From Usnea hakonensis (lineage: Eukaryota; Ascomycota; Lecanoromycetes; Lecanorales; Parmeliaceae), in contig BLJB01000043.1 in NCBI GenBank assembly GCA_013423325.1, positions 62,001 to 126,000 of the forward strand: 64,000 nucleotides of DNA, written 5' to 3'. Below the pieces are notes generated by a model that saw only the letters and a list, made by a program, of their open reading frames with translations, did not search any database and had not been told where the DNA came from. Position numbers and translations under genes: made by a program. The first letter of the stretch is position 1. Each line of letters starts with the position of its first letter. Of the stretch, positions 21,837 through 32,855 are shown one piece after another.

Positions 21837-23563
21837 GCAGAAATGTCAGAGGCGATGGATGGACGGATGGCTCATTCCCCACACCGAGGCACCGTCCCTC
21901 GCCTTCTGAACCATCATCAGAGCCATGTTCTAAGATCAATCATCGACCGCGTGGTACCAATTAATCCCATCTTCACAACCCAAGACTTTGTGTATTTCCT
22001 GAAAATCCAGAAATCCCATGTGCTACAGAATTAGCCAGCTCCGCAAGCAGCAACACGATACAAATAGTGTCACCTCATACATCGGCAAAGCGCGTTTAGG
22101 GAGAGAGAACCTTGTTTCGGATTTCATATGATATGTTTGTTACTATCAGCTTCAACAGTTTAAAACATACACCTGTTGAGCGACTAGGCAGTGACTGACA
22201 CCACCGAGAACCCGCAGACTCCCGTTCCCAACCCAAATCTCCCTTACAGAACACCACTCCTAAACGAATCGCACAGCGCAAGCAACATTCGTAGCCATCG
22301 CATCCTCACCTTCACCCTCCCACACCAAACGCACATCCCGCACTGAACCCGCAGTCGCGCAAAGCTCCGTGCGGAAAAAGTGGGGCTTTTTCAGGGGCGG
22401 AAAACAAGAAAGTACTGTAGTACTTTATTACTAAGACATCGTTTCGCGCGAAATCCTTTTCAGACGACGCGCAAGATAAAAATAAAGAGCCGCTTGCTTG
22501 TCACGCTTCTTTGTTTCGAGTGCGAGTAGTGAGGGTAGGAGGGTAGGGTTGATGGAACGTTGAACAAGTAGCGCTTCGCGCATGCGGGTTAGCGATAGCG
22601 CTGCGGTGCTTGCGCCGTTGCGGGAGGATGAGAGGTTGCCCTGTGCGGTAAAGTGTGATGTAGGTTATGGTGTGGTTTTTCCTCGATTGTAACGGAGGTC
22701 CTTGGACGCGGAACCGAAAGACGACAAGCTTGTAGCAAGCAATGTGTTTCTTGTTGAAGCTGCTGATTATGTTTCGCGCTGCTGCTGTTGTAGAAGCGGA
22801 AGGATTCTTGGGCCCATTGAAGACCCTGGTGTTGACATGCAACGAAAAATGGTCACAGTAGCCATATTGATGATGCGCATCTCGACTCACGGTCTAGCTG
22901 CGCCAGCAATTCCTGCTGCGGAAGAGGAAGGTGAGCAGACGTCGTTTTGAGAGAAAGTCAACTTGGCAGGTCAAATGACATATTGAGCCTTGAGTGATGA
23001 TGATTGGAACACACTGTTGTAGAGTTGATGCAATGAGCATAGAGCAATAAACAAGCCGATAGGCTGAACCTCTAGAATAAAATCATCCGGGCGTTATGTA
23101 CTACCAGAATCAACAGAATCTTACGGAAAAGCCAGTAGACCATTTTTCCAGTCTCAGCTCGACACATTCCAGCATTCCCCGCGTATATTTCCGAAGCCGT
23201 GGATTGGTCCTCTGATAGCTTGTCCTATCGGAGACAAAGCCAACACGAAGAGATCGGTATTTCCCATCTCTGCTCCGCTAGTGTGCCTGGGATCTTGCTC
23301 TTTGAATCTTCGAGCACCTGTTCACCAAAAGGGTGACTTATTCGGGCCATTCATGGGCGAAGATACCGGAGCCTGGCTTAGGCAGCGTTTTCTCGATCCG
23401 GCAAGTGAGACAGTCTCCTTCTACGATGACTCGATCCAACATTTTCGACAGGATGTACCCGCTGGTCCATGTCGGAGTGAATATTTTGACGTTTCAAGTA
23501 GCATCTTGCTAGGATAGTTCACAGGTATCTAGAACACCGGCTGTATCAGCAATCGCTGTCCAT
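21837..23563. other. Intergenic region with a short diverged repeat
   Basis: Only weak open frames on either strand (for example 22501-22890 minus and 22702-22950 plus, which overlap each other). A segment at about 23281-23350 resembles 21209-21275 (both begin gtgtgcctg and share a tcgagc block), which may mark an old duplicated element. Confidence 0.45.
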
Positions 23564-24112
23564 TTACTCCTTATTGTCACAACTCTCATACATGCAATAT
23601 TTGTGGCTAGTGATTGACCTTCTGTGTCTCTTTTCCTGCGCTTCCGAGGTATCACAAGCGCTACCGTTATGATGAACGCCGGTTTCTTTTCCAATTGTCG
23701 AAACGATGAACCATGCATTATCAATCACCGCAGATGAAACACTTTGCACATCCTCTTTCGTAAAGCCAAGACGACTTGCCAGAGTTGTGATCCATACCTG
23801 CCAGTCCGCATCAGGATGACGTGCGTCTTTCATAATTGTTACTAAATCAGGCAAGCCGTTCCCAATCAATGACACCAAAGTACCTGAGCCGGAGCCCTCA
23901 GCACCATCAAACATCCCAACGAACCACGAACTCCATTTCAGAGGCCTTCTCCAGTCCACAACTAGGAATGAGTAAGAACCCTGTCCCTTAGTATCGTTTG
24001 CTAAAAAGGGCAGTCGCTGTTCCAGCCAAACCGACCACGTAGCATAGATGCATATCCGGTAACATGGTTCCCTGGACTCTGTTCGCCGTGACAACAGCAC
24101 GTTGGACCGCAA
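23564..24112 (-). CDS. Hypothetical protein, weak
   Basis: A 182-residue minus-strand frame with fairly balanced composition (for example LFVV-like WSVWLEQRLPFLANDT and DGAEGSGSGTLVSLIGNGLP). No family or catalytic motif was recognised. It has no clear introns. The C-terminal 30 residues are basic and polar. It may be a relic or a single exon of a larger gene, and expression evidence would decide. Confidence 0.3.
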   Translation of the reverse strand: MRSNVLLSRRTESREPCYRICIYATWSVWLEQRLPFLANDTKGQGSYSFLVVDWRRPLKWSSWFVGMFDGAEGSGSGTLVSLIGNGLPDLVTIMKDARHPDADWQVWITTLASRLGFTKEDVQSVSSAVIDNAWFIVSTIGKETGVHHNGSACDTSEAQEKRHRRSITSHKYCMYESCDNKE

Positions 24113-24403
24113 TGCGTACTGAATAACTCAATCGAGGTTAAATCGTGTGGCCACCTGAAAATCCATACTCTTTTTCAGTGCTTTCAGAATGCATGCTCGG
24201 GCCTCTTGGAGAATGTAAGTCTGGTGAAGCGTGAACTATCTGGCTTGCTTGCCTCACAGTTGCAGCTAACTGTTAACAAGTAGTGCCGGCCACTGCTCGA
24301 AAATTTTTGGCATGTAAAGAAAACATCGTGGGACAGGCTCCTTGACTGGGCCGGAAACCTATCATCGACAAAACAAACAAACAAGTCAATGCCAATACCA
24401 ATA

Positions 24404-24670
24404 TCATTCATCACCATCATCATCATATCGCTGTCCCTGCAGGCCCATCTCGCCTTCACTGAATGCCACATCGTCAATTCCAGACTCTCCTATTCCGAAA
24501 CCCCGTCCTCGCCTGGCTGGCGCCTTAAGAAAAATGTCCGTACCTTGTTGTTCTAGACACCGTCCTGAATCGACGTCACGTCTTTCAATATTCCCCAAAT
24601 CTATGTTGTACATGGTAAGAAAGTCCAGCCCGAACCAATGCCTCATAAACCCCAATCGGGCCGTCTTCAA
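24404..24670 (-). CDS. Small hypothetical protein with acidic C-terminus, weak
   Basis: An 88-residue frame: MKTARLGFMRHWFGLDFL at the start, a basic segment APARRGRGFGIGE, then an acidic end DDVAFSEGEMGLQGQRYDDD. The shift from basic to acidic blocks looks protein-like, but I recognise no family. It lies about 1 kb downstream of the end of the ras gene on the same strand. Confidence 0.28.
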   Translation of the reverse strand: MKTARLGFMRHWFGLDFLTMYNIDLGNIERRDVDSGRCLEQQGTDIFLKAPARRGRGFGIGESGIDDVAFSEGEMGLQGQRYDDDGDE

Positions 24671-24847
24671 CGCCTGTCTCGGAGCCTAGTCCCGTTATGT
24701 TATATACCAGGCACACACACAGAGAGACATTGATTACCAAATCACCGCTGGAGAGTACTGACTCGCTCGCTCACCACCCCACGGTTCGTGGGGTGGTTCC
24801 CAAGAACTCGGTAGAAAGCGCCCTCTCTCGATAATAAAATACCTGTG

Positions 24848-24901
<54 letters not shown>

Positions 24902-24924
24902 AAAAAAAAAAAAAAAAAAAAAAA
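24848..24924. repeat. Poly-A tracts
   Basis: Two adenine runs (about 24848-24896 and 24901-24924) separated by cctg. Another run lies near 25277-25293. Each is a pure homopolymer of uncertain exact length. Confidence 0.9.
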
Positions 24925-25680
24925 GTGCGACTGATGACTGCTGAGCTAAGAAACCAATCCAGCTTAACAATAAAATCTAGCGAGTACCCAAAAAGAAATC
25001 CCACCCCTCCCCAAGCCTGAACCCAACGGGAACGGATGCGCTGGCCAGATTGGGGCTTTCCCCGCGAAAGGGGGGAATGGGGGAAGGCGAGGGATGGAAT
25101 GGGAGGGGAGAGATTAGGGGTTAGTTACGTTAGGCGCAAATCAATGTAGGTAGGATAGAGCTGGAGTTGTTTTTTGAATCCTACTTTGGGTTTCTCTCGG
25201 GGAAGGTAGGAAGGAAGAGGAAGGCGCGTACTCCGTAAAGTAAGAGAAGATGCCGGAGCAAAAAAGTGCATTTCTAAAAAAAAAAAAAAAAAAGGGACAC
25301 CCCGGTATTGTAGATAGAACAAGCTCGCCTTCTAATTGTTCGCAGTCGCAGCAAAAACAGAAAAAATTGTGAGAATTTTCTAATCGTAGGGAGAATTGTA
25401 GAAAAAAAGTTGTATGATGCCCTCCGTCTACACCCCCCAGATCCCTGTAACAGAGCCAGTAAATGCCACGAATTTCTTTCCAGGCGTTTGGCCGCATGGA
25501 CGGTGCCAAACGACAACCGTAAAACGCCGCCCCCGCAATAGTTGCAGCTTGCAAACAAATAGCTAGCATCTCACAAATTCCGCTTCCTGGTCCGCTTTTT
25601 TCTGGTATATCCATGCAATGTCTCCCAAGCTCTTCCCGCAGAGGTAGCCTGATATTTTGCAGTATCGCTGGCAAGTTCTA
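24925..25680. other. 3' flank of the ras gene
   Basis: Contains a short C-rich then G-rich segment (about 25000-25115), an A-run and AT-rich sequence. A 177-residue minus-strand frame here is interrupted by a Phe-homopolymer reading of the A-run and is not accepted as a gene. Confidence 0.5.
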
Positions 25681-26540
25681 TCACATCATAACGCACTTCC
25701 CGCCGCAGCAGCCTGGTTCAGGTTTTTCCACGACAATCCCAGTCTCTCGACCGTCGTGCCGAACATCGGATGACATGTCTTTGTTGAATCTTCTAATTTC
25801 ACGGACGATGTTGAAAAATGCATTGTCGACATTTATGCGGGATTTTGCGGAGGTCTCGATAAAGGCGCACTTGAACTGGTGGGCTAGCTGCTCGCCCTCT
25901 GCATTTCGAATACGTTAGCCGATGGCCATGGCAGTGAAGCTTGCGCAGACGTAGAAGGCTTCCCGAGAGGTGGAGGTACTGCTTTCGAACGTACCTTGCC
26001 TCGAGACTTCTCTCTCTGCATCCAGATCACACTTATTGCCCACTATGATGATGGGAAAGTAGTCCTTGTCCTTTACTCTCAGTATTTGCTGTTGGAAGGT
26101 AAGGATCTCTTCAAAGCTTTGCCGTGATGTAATTGAATACACCAGCAGAAATCCTTCCCCCGTTCGCATGTACTGTTCTCGCATTGCCGAGTACTCTTCT
26201 TGGCCCGCCGTATCAAGCACATCCAGAAGGGCGACCTCATCATCTATTACGCATTGCTTCCGATATGAGTCTGTTGGGCTGTGTTAATACTCCAATTCTT
26301 TTGAAGTTGACGGGTAGGACAGGCGAACCTTCTATTGTTGGATCGTATTCATCAACGAAATGGCTCTGGATAAGCTGGATCGTCAAACATGATTTCCCTA
26401 CGCCACCGCCACCAACGACCACAAGTTTGTACTCTCGAAGAAACTGTATGGGCGGAGTGTTAGAACGCATAATTCGAAAACACATTGAGATATCCTGGAA
26501 AAAGGGAAGGGTCACGAACTCTATTACTATTGCTAGTCAT
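25681..26540 (-). CDS. ras1: Ras family small GTPase (Ras1/RasA type)
   Basis: Exons 26540-26520, 26443-26331, 26272-25995 and 25898-25681 give exactly 209 residues. The GTPase core is canonical: REYKLVVVGGGGVGKS (P-loop), YDPTIEDSYRK effector region, LDTAGQEEYSAM (switch II with Gln61), NKCD and ETSAK. The C-terminus has two adjacent cysteines and ends CVMM, a CAAX box with Met, predicting farnesylation plus palmitoylation and plasma-membrane attachment. In other ascomycetes this protein controls polarity, cAMP/MAPK signalling and morphogenesis. The first exon encodes only MTSNSNR. The start is the only ATG that splices into FLREYKL. Introns have CTAAC branch sites. All invariant residues are present. 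Confidence 0.95.
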
Positions 26541-27928
26541 GGCTGCGGTAAACTGTATAGCTCAATATAGAATGTCCCTAATAGGAACGTGGAAAGCGCG
26601 TGGCCCGTAGGGTGAATGGCGTATCCGACTGGATGTCGGATGACGACAGGAGCACGAGGGTACAGGGAAGCTGGGATGGAGGTTGTAGAGAGGTCCGGTT
26701 GTCGCTAGAAGATAGCCGCTCAAATGTAGGTTGATAAGTGAAGCTCCAGAGGCTTTAGGGAAAAGCTTGCGAGCGTTTTCGAGACGGTCTTGCGCTTGCG
26801 ACGAAATTGGACTGTGCGAGTTGTAAGGTTGCTTAGGATCAAGAGCTGTTGGGGTACAGTCCCCTTGGCCTTGAGGCAATCAATTGTAGACGAGAGAGCT
26901 TGGAGCTGTGATGAAGAGGTGAGGTTGATGGAGGAAAGAAATGTGATGGCGTTCTGGTACCGCTGAGCTTCTATGTTAGCGAAAGTTTCTGCACAAGCAT
27001 CTCATGGCACCTGCAGCATGGACCCAATTATTTTTAACAGGCGTAAGGTAAGGTATGGGCAAGGATAAAATAATACGTGAGTGTAAATGGTAAATGTGAC
27101 AGGGGGGAGTTAGGGAACCCGGAAGAGAAATGGGGATAGCATACGGCCGTCTTTAGTGCCGACGGGACTTTTTAGTGGCAGACCAACAGGGCACACCTCC
27201 CGCAATGATTCTGAAATCTGAAATCTGTGAATATTCAGAGAGTGACGCCTGGGCTTATTCACCCCTCAATCCTCGGGAGCGATGAGTACTTACCACCTGG
27301 AATATGAACGGCTTTTGGCTTTAATGATTTTAAGGCTTTGGTCCGCTATTCCCTTTTGATCGGGCAGTGGAGGGCGATGAGGTGCTTTGATAGGCTGATT
27401 CCACGAGCGCCTGGAGAATAATATCGGTTTCGCCGCCTGCTTATGCCGATTTGGCTCGACGATAAACAATATTTGCTGACCGGCTGCCTGTCTTGGGATA
27501 AGATTTTTGTCAACCAAAATGACTGTGATAGAAAAGTGCGAAGAGACGAGCTCATATACTGGTACAGAAGTGGTGGGCAAGGAGATGTGGCAAGGGGTTG
27601 ATGCTCAGCCCAGATCGGCCTGTGCATCTTACAAGGCAGGCACGCAAAGATAGAATACAAAATGTTCTGTGCCATGACTCTGCAGTCACACAATAGTCTA
27701 TCACTTAGGCGATGGACCATGCTGCAATGGAGCTGGGACGGCTATTACGACATCTCCCTGCATGAGCCATGTGCTTGGGCTAATTAAGCTCCGACATGAA
27801 GTTGCATCGCCGTGACAATCTCCGGCCTTCTCCCAAATAACATCCTTGCAATTTTCCCAAGCTGCTGCGTATGATCTGACATAAGCCCCTATTGATAGAT
27901 TTATGATAACGTCCCCAAGCCCGCTGTA
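26541..27928. other. Intergenic region between ras and the CinA-like gene
   Basis: Contains the leader and promoter of ras on its left side and the 3' flank of the CinA-like gene on its right. Small minus-strand frames (26562-26879 and 27346-27720) have no recognisable product. Confidence 0.5.
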
Positions 27929-29083
27929 TTATTCATCCGGATCGTCACTCTGGTCCATCTCATCTTCTCTTTCTACCCTCTTGCCTTGCACGTTCTTCTC
28001 TACCTCTTCAACCAAACTTAACAGATATTCCTCATCTCTTCCAACCAGCGTGACCGAGTTCCTCTTCCTTCCCCACCGTGGATAGCTTCCCACTTTGACT
28101 CCTTTTGGCTCCACTTTCCCTGCTAGCTCGGTCAGGTAAGTTGCTACGGCACTTTCTGCCATTGGAGTAGAGATCAATATCCGGTATACACCCTTGCCTT
28201 CAGGATCGGTCAACCGTGGTATTAATCTGGGCTTGAGTCCTTCGAGAAGCTTCTCAAACAGCCTCGGGACGCCAGGCAGAATATGGATGTTGCCGTTGAC
28301 AACTGCTATAGGAACCCATAAGCTCTCGTCGACAAATAGTACCTGGTCCCGGCTTTCTCTTGAGCTATCGATTGGTAGTCTGATCATTCGTTTCTTCGCC
28401 TCCAAAGCAGGTGACGGTACATCATACGAAAAATTAGGTTGGGAGGGATGCGGTTTTGAAAGCTTCTTCATTTGATCCAAAGCCCCTTGATGCTCTACGA
28501 GCTTCAAGCCAAAAGCCTTTGCAATCGACTGATAGGTGATATCGTCGTGTCTGATAGTCGTCGGTAAGCTTTGTCATACAGCAGGTGTTTCAATGCCGCG
28601 CTTACGTTGGCCCAATGCCTCCACTGTTACCCGTCAACGATGCAATCCATCGGCTCTTTCATCGTTTCTTTCTTTATCTTGCCTTGTGACCACAAAGTCG
28701 TAGTTGTCACTCATTCGCCTTGTAGCTTCAACTATCTCTTCCTCATCATCCCCTATCACTTCAATCCTTTTTAGATTCATGCCCAGTTTGAAGCAGAACT
28801 TGGCAAGATAAGCTGAGTTCGTATCGACGGTCTATTTGTGAATGGTTCAGCTGGAAGTATCTCGCTCATCGAGTCGCGTGTTCGAGCACACCTTGCCACC
28901 AAGAACCTCGTCACCGATTATGATGCATCCTGCTGTATGTAGCATACGCTTGGTCTTTTCTTCCACCGTTATTGGTATCATGATGCGGCTTTGTAGGAAG
29001 GCGCTGGAAGCTGCTGAAGGGTGTGCGTAATTAGGAAGTTGCCGAGACAAATGGCGACTCAGTTGGCTGAGTCTCGCAAACAT
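27929..29083 (-). CDS. CinA/MoaB-type molybdopterin-binding domain protein
   Basis: Exons 29083-28892, 28831-28683, 28623-28606 and 28550-27929 give exactly 326 residues. After an N-terminal stretch rich in Arg/Ser/Ala (possible mitochondrial presequence) the MoCF-biosynthesis fold begins: AGCIIIGDEVLGGKTVDTNS, RIEVIGDD, VVTSGGIGPTHDDITYQSIA, then PGVPRLFEKLL. This pattern is shared by CinA, the N-terminal half of eukaryotic FAD synthases and fungal stand-alone proteins. No PAPS-reductase-like FAD synthase domain follows. The exact substrate is uncertain. Two splice features are unusual: the second intron (28682-28624) has a GC donor, and the third exon is only 18 nt and encodes most of the SGGIGPT loop. 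It is divergently paired with the GMF gene across 190 bp. Confidence 0.9.
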
Positions 29084-29273
29084 TGAGGTATGGAAATGTT
29101 GTTAAAATCCAGTAATGAAGTGCATAGATTTAGTATGTCATAACAGTAGTAGCGGGGCATCAATTACCGAGATCGCCAAGCCGCCAAGGCTTAGGATCTA
29201 ATGGCTCTACCTTAGATAGACGTTGATGTCCTAAAGTCTGCATACTGAAACGCTGTTCTTGGTTGCTATCGAT
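29084..29273. promoter_or_regulatory. Shared divergent promoter region
   Basis: Only 190 bp separate the start codons of the CinA-like gene (minus) and the GMF gene (plus), so both promoters must lie here or overlap the genes. No individual element could be named with confidence. Confidence 0.55.
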
Positions 29274-29888
29274 ATGGTGAGCTAGAATTGCCACACTTCT
29301 TCCTCAAGGCTGAACATTGTAGGCTTCAGAATCACGACTGTACACTTTCTCACCAGAGACCAAAGAGAAGCTGCGGAAATTTAGACTAGGTACTTCAAGA
29401 GCAAAGGATCCTCAAGCAGTGATCTGTACGTCCTGAAACCACTCTTACTGTATGGATGCCAAGCCAGCCACCATACGAAGAAACCATAAGCTGATCGCTT
29501 TCTGCGAATTAGACCAGATCGACAAGCACAGCTTGGAGATCGCGCAAGCCGATAATGAAGTCTACACCAATATGCAAGAATTAGCAGATGAGCTGCCAGA
29601 TCACTCGCCACGTTACGTTCTGCTCAGCTATCCCCTGACTTTGGTTCGTTCTTCCGTCAATCCAGCTCGAAGGCTGCTTGCTTACACTGGTCATAGCCAT
29701 CTGGTCGTCTGTCCGTACCTTATGTACTACTATACTACCTCCCAGTCACTTGTAATGCGGAGCTACGGATGCTCTATGCCGGAGCGAAGGAATTGATGAG
29801 GAACACTGCTGAAACGGGAAAGGTCATTGAGATCGCTGAGGCTGAAGACCTCGAGAAAATTGAAGAAAGGCTGGGTGGCGAGCAATAA
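29274..29888 (+). CDS. AIM7: Glia maturation factor (ADF-homology), actin-branch debranching protein
   Basis: Exons 29274-29276, 29323-29425, 29513-29643 and 29697-29888 sum to 143 codons including stop. The 142-residue product has the GMF pattern: ASESRLYTFSPETKEKLRKF, QIDKHSLEI, ELADELPDHSPRYVLLSYPL, SGRLSVPYVLLYYLPVTC, AELRMLYAGAKELMR and a Glu-rich end. GMF/Aim7 binds the Arp2/3 complex and removes actin branches at endocytic patches. The first exon is only the start codon, followed directly by GTGAGC; the acceptor ATTGTAG restores GCT TCA GAA. No other upstream in-frame ATG was found. The gene ends 61 bp from the convergent dehydrogenase gene. Confidence 0.93.
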
Positions 29889-29949
29889 TGGGAAAGCTGG
29901 TCGAACGGCGTTAGAATCTTATATGCTTCATGTCCATACCTATTTGGAT

Positions 29950-31186
29950 CTATGTCGGTCTCTTGTACATCGCACCGCCGGTACCAGCCTGGCAAACGTT
30001 AGCGGCGCTACGAGCATCATGATTTCTTGTGCATGACTGTGGCAGCGGCCTGTATAGACAGACCATCAGCAACCATTCCCGGGTGTCGAGCATCCCATGA
30101 AAACAAAAGGGTGCGAAAATCCCTACCTGGTGATTTGGAAAGATGAGCGTGTCAGCTACGACGACATTCTCTCTTCTTGCAGCGTTGAACACCACTACCT
30201 CGGCAATATCATCCGGGGTGAGAGGTTCGCAACCGCTGTCGAGATATGAGCATATTGTCCCATCGTCGATCGTGACATACATACGCATAGACCGCATCTG
30301 CCTTGGCTTTATCGCCATAAAACCGTACAACGGAGAATTCAGTCTCGACTTGTCCGGGATCTACCTCCATGACTCTTATCCTCGTAGCAATCAGCTCTCT
30401 TCGCATGGCATCTGTGAAAGTTCGTACAGCCGCCTTCGTTGCGCAGTAGATCGAGCCGCCTGGGTATCCCTCTCTGCCTGCTATCGACCCAATATTGATT
30501 ATGTCTCCCCGCCCCCCATCCTCCCGCTTCTTGTATATGGGAAGGATAGCTTGAGTCATGTTAATTAGGCCGTTGACGTTGGTAGAGAACATGATATTGA
30601 TGTCTTCGTCAGCGATATCTGGAGCCTGCGCAGTGCCTTTGACAAGACCACTAATAAAATTGTTAACAAGCATTTCTATTTTTTGGACCCAGTGTTGTTG
30701 AGACGTACGCATTGTTCACTAAGACATCAATCTCTTTGAATTCTGCCGGTAATGAATTGACAAAGCCTTTCACCTCACTAGGATTGCTGACGTCCAATTT
30801 CACTGGCAGTACCTGAACCCCTGAGCCGACTTCTTTCTCAATCTCTTTTGCAATCTCTTTCAAAACGTCAATCCTTCGGGCCGTCAAAATCAGCTTAAGA
30901 TTCTTGGGTGAGGTTCGGGCGAATTCCATTGCTGGATTTCGTCAGCGTGATGTTTGTCGAGTTATGAGGCTGCGCTGAGACCTGTGCTTTTGCCAATCCC
31001 CGATGACGCTCCTGTCACGATGATTGTCTTGCCCTCGAGGCGTTTCGCCATCGCGGTAGTCATTGTTCGTTTTGCTAAACGCGAGATGAGAAGCTTGTTG
31101 GGAGAGAACACTCGTGAGCTACGCAATTGAGTCTGCAAAAATTTGTGAAAGGATAAAAGCTTGTGGCGACTAGGTATAGGAAGCAT
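29950..31186 (-). CDS. NADP-dependent short-chain dehydrogenase (YMR226C/YdfG type)
   Basis: Exons 31186-30982, 30931-30709, 30650-30285, 30235-30127 and 29988-29950 give 313 residues. It has the SDR cofactor motif TGASSGIGK, NNAG, catalytic Ser in IGSIAGREGYPGG, YCATK (Tyr and Lys) and the PGQVETEFS region. The end VADTLIFPNHQ followed by a short tail matches yeast YMR226C and bacterial YdfG, which oxidise L-allo-threonine, serine and other 3-hydroxy acids with NADP. The family core starts at MTTAMAKRLEGK (31063), giving 272 residues. The longer start adds 41 residues rich in Arg, Ser and Leu that look like a mitochondrial presequence. The two forms could represent dual targeting or just a long leader. 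Confidence 0.93.
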
Positions 31187-32855
31187 GTGGCAATCTAGTC
31201 GCGCTCAAGATAATGTCACGGTCAAATGAAGGACAGCATCAGATGCGGGCACCATTTCGTCATCGGCAAGGTTCCTGATTGGTTGGATCGCTAATCGCGC
31301 AAAATCGCCTATTGCTTCCAAGCATAAAAAGCATGAGGTATGTAGAGGACAACTGAACTTTGATATTAATTACTTTTCATATCTTGCACGTAATTACTTT
31401 CTACGTAGACTGGAGCGCGAAGGATGCCAAAAGTAGATCACAAAGGTACTGAAGTTGTGGGTTCTGGTCATGCCGACGTCAACGGTCTTTGCCCATGCTC
31501 AACTTGATTCCAAAGACGGCGGACCAATGACAGGGCTGCAAGCAATCACGATCCTTGGAGAAGTCCGAGGGGAAGTGAAACCTACTGCTCATCTATGTCT
31601 AAGGTACTTTACCTTATCACGCTCTCGTCAACAGGCCAGGCTTATTTCCGGCAATGCAATTTCCGCCTTCTCTCATTTTAGTGAATTGTCTTTAGTTTTG
31701 AATATTCGTCTTACAAATTGAGGAGGCAGGTGACTCCGAAGAAAATGTCACAGTCGTCATCGTGCCCTTCAAGAATGATTGGAATTTTCTTCTTCTTGCT
31801 GTTCACATCTTCAAGGAGGAAATGCATATACATATATACATATTTCATTCGTGAGCATAAACGAGGCTCAGTATCTGCCTCGATTCGAATACCGCATACC
31901 GTTGTTGGCTTAGATGCATAGTCAGTATCATGCCTATTAGGTGGTTGATTTAGCTGATGTTTGGGACAGTGTCGCTAGAGTACGCTTGCAATTCGGAAGC
32001 GTGACTGTGCATCTTGCAATCAAAAATTTAGCGTCATTCGCTGGTGGATATTGAGCAAGCTGATCTCTGAAAGGGCCTTTTGCATCTACGACGACTTTAT
32101 GGCTGAGCGTTCGACTCGTTGTCCTAGAATACGCCGCCAAGCTTTGTTGTCATTTCTGTATACTGGAATAGACATGTGATTCTGCTGCTCCAATGGTGTT
32201 GACTATCATTGCGGTAAACGCATTCACTCATAGAGGTCTTCTCAGATCAGAAAGGGTGTGTTGAGAGGTGCTCTGCTGCGGAGATGGTGAGGCTTGATAG
32301 AGGGGGTGGCAAAATTTGGATCCTTGACACAGGTATGCTCTCAACACCTGAATGCCTTCACTTCTTTTTGCAATCCGATTGGCCCCAAATTCAACACGAA
32401 TGAGTTCGCATTTTTACCTTCTTCTATTTAAATCCCTTCCTGTTTTACAAGTTTCTACTCTCTCCATACTTCTGCACCAAGCTTGCGGCCATTACCAAGA
32501 TCCTTCTTCTACTAGCACAGATACCCTCAGGCATATTCAAAGCTCAAGCTTTCATATCCTGATCTTAAGTGACTGCTTTGTGCCATCATCGATTCTCACA
32601 ACTGGCAAGACTCTGCTTGTGGGGACTGCTTTGTTGTGCATACTGTTTCCCCATCACATCATCCAACAGCACTTATTCACTGTCACATTTGCTCCTCTCT
32701 TTACACCCTTTTACACTGCACCTTCTGCATCTGTGAAGCTGTTTAGTGTTGGAGACTTGCTATAAACAAAAAAAGAGGCGGATACACCCTGTCAAAAATC
32801 AACCCATTCACCCATTCTTCCTCTTATCTTCGCTTACCTACTCCATCCGCTTACC
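31187..32855. other. Intergenic region with CT-rich leader
   Basis: No supported gene. The right part (about 32350-32850) is pyrimidine-rich with many TCTT/CCTT stretches, a common feature of fungal promoters and 5' UTRs. It probably serves the tail-anchored protein gene at 32856. A 137-residue open frame there looks like a chance reading of this leader. Confidence 0.55.

Noticed and set aside
22501..22950. Overlapping small frames on both strands
   Set aside because: Neither strand shows a convincing protein; mutual overlap makes at least one spurious.
32352..32765. 137-residue frame upstream of the tail-anchored gene
   Set aside because: Lies in a CT-rich leader; composition (Leu, Phe, Ser, His) is that expected from pyrimidine-rich DNA.
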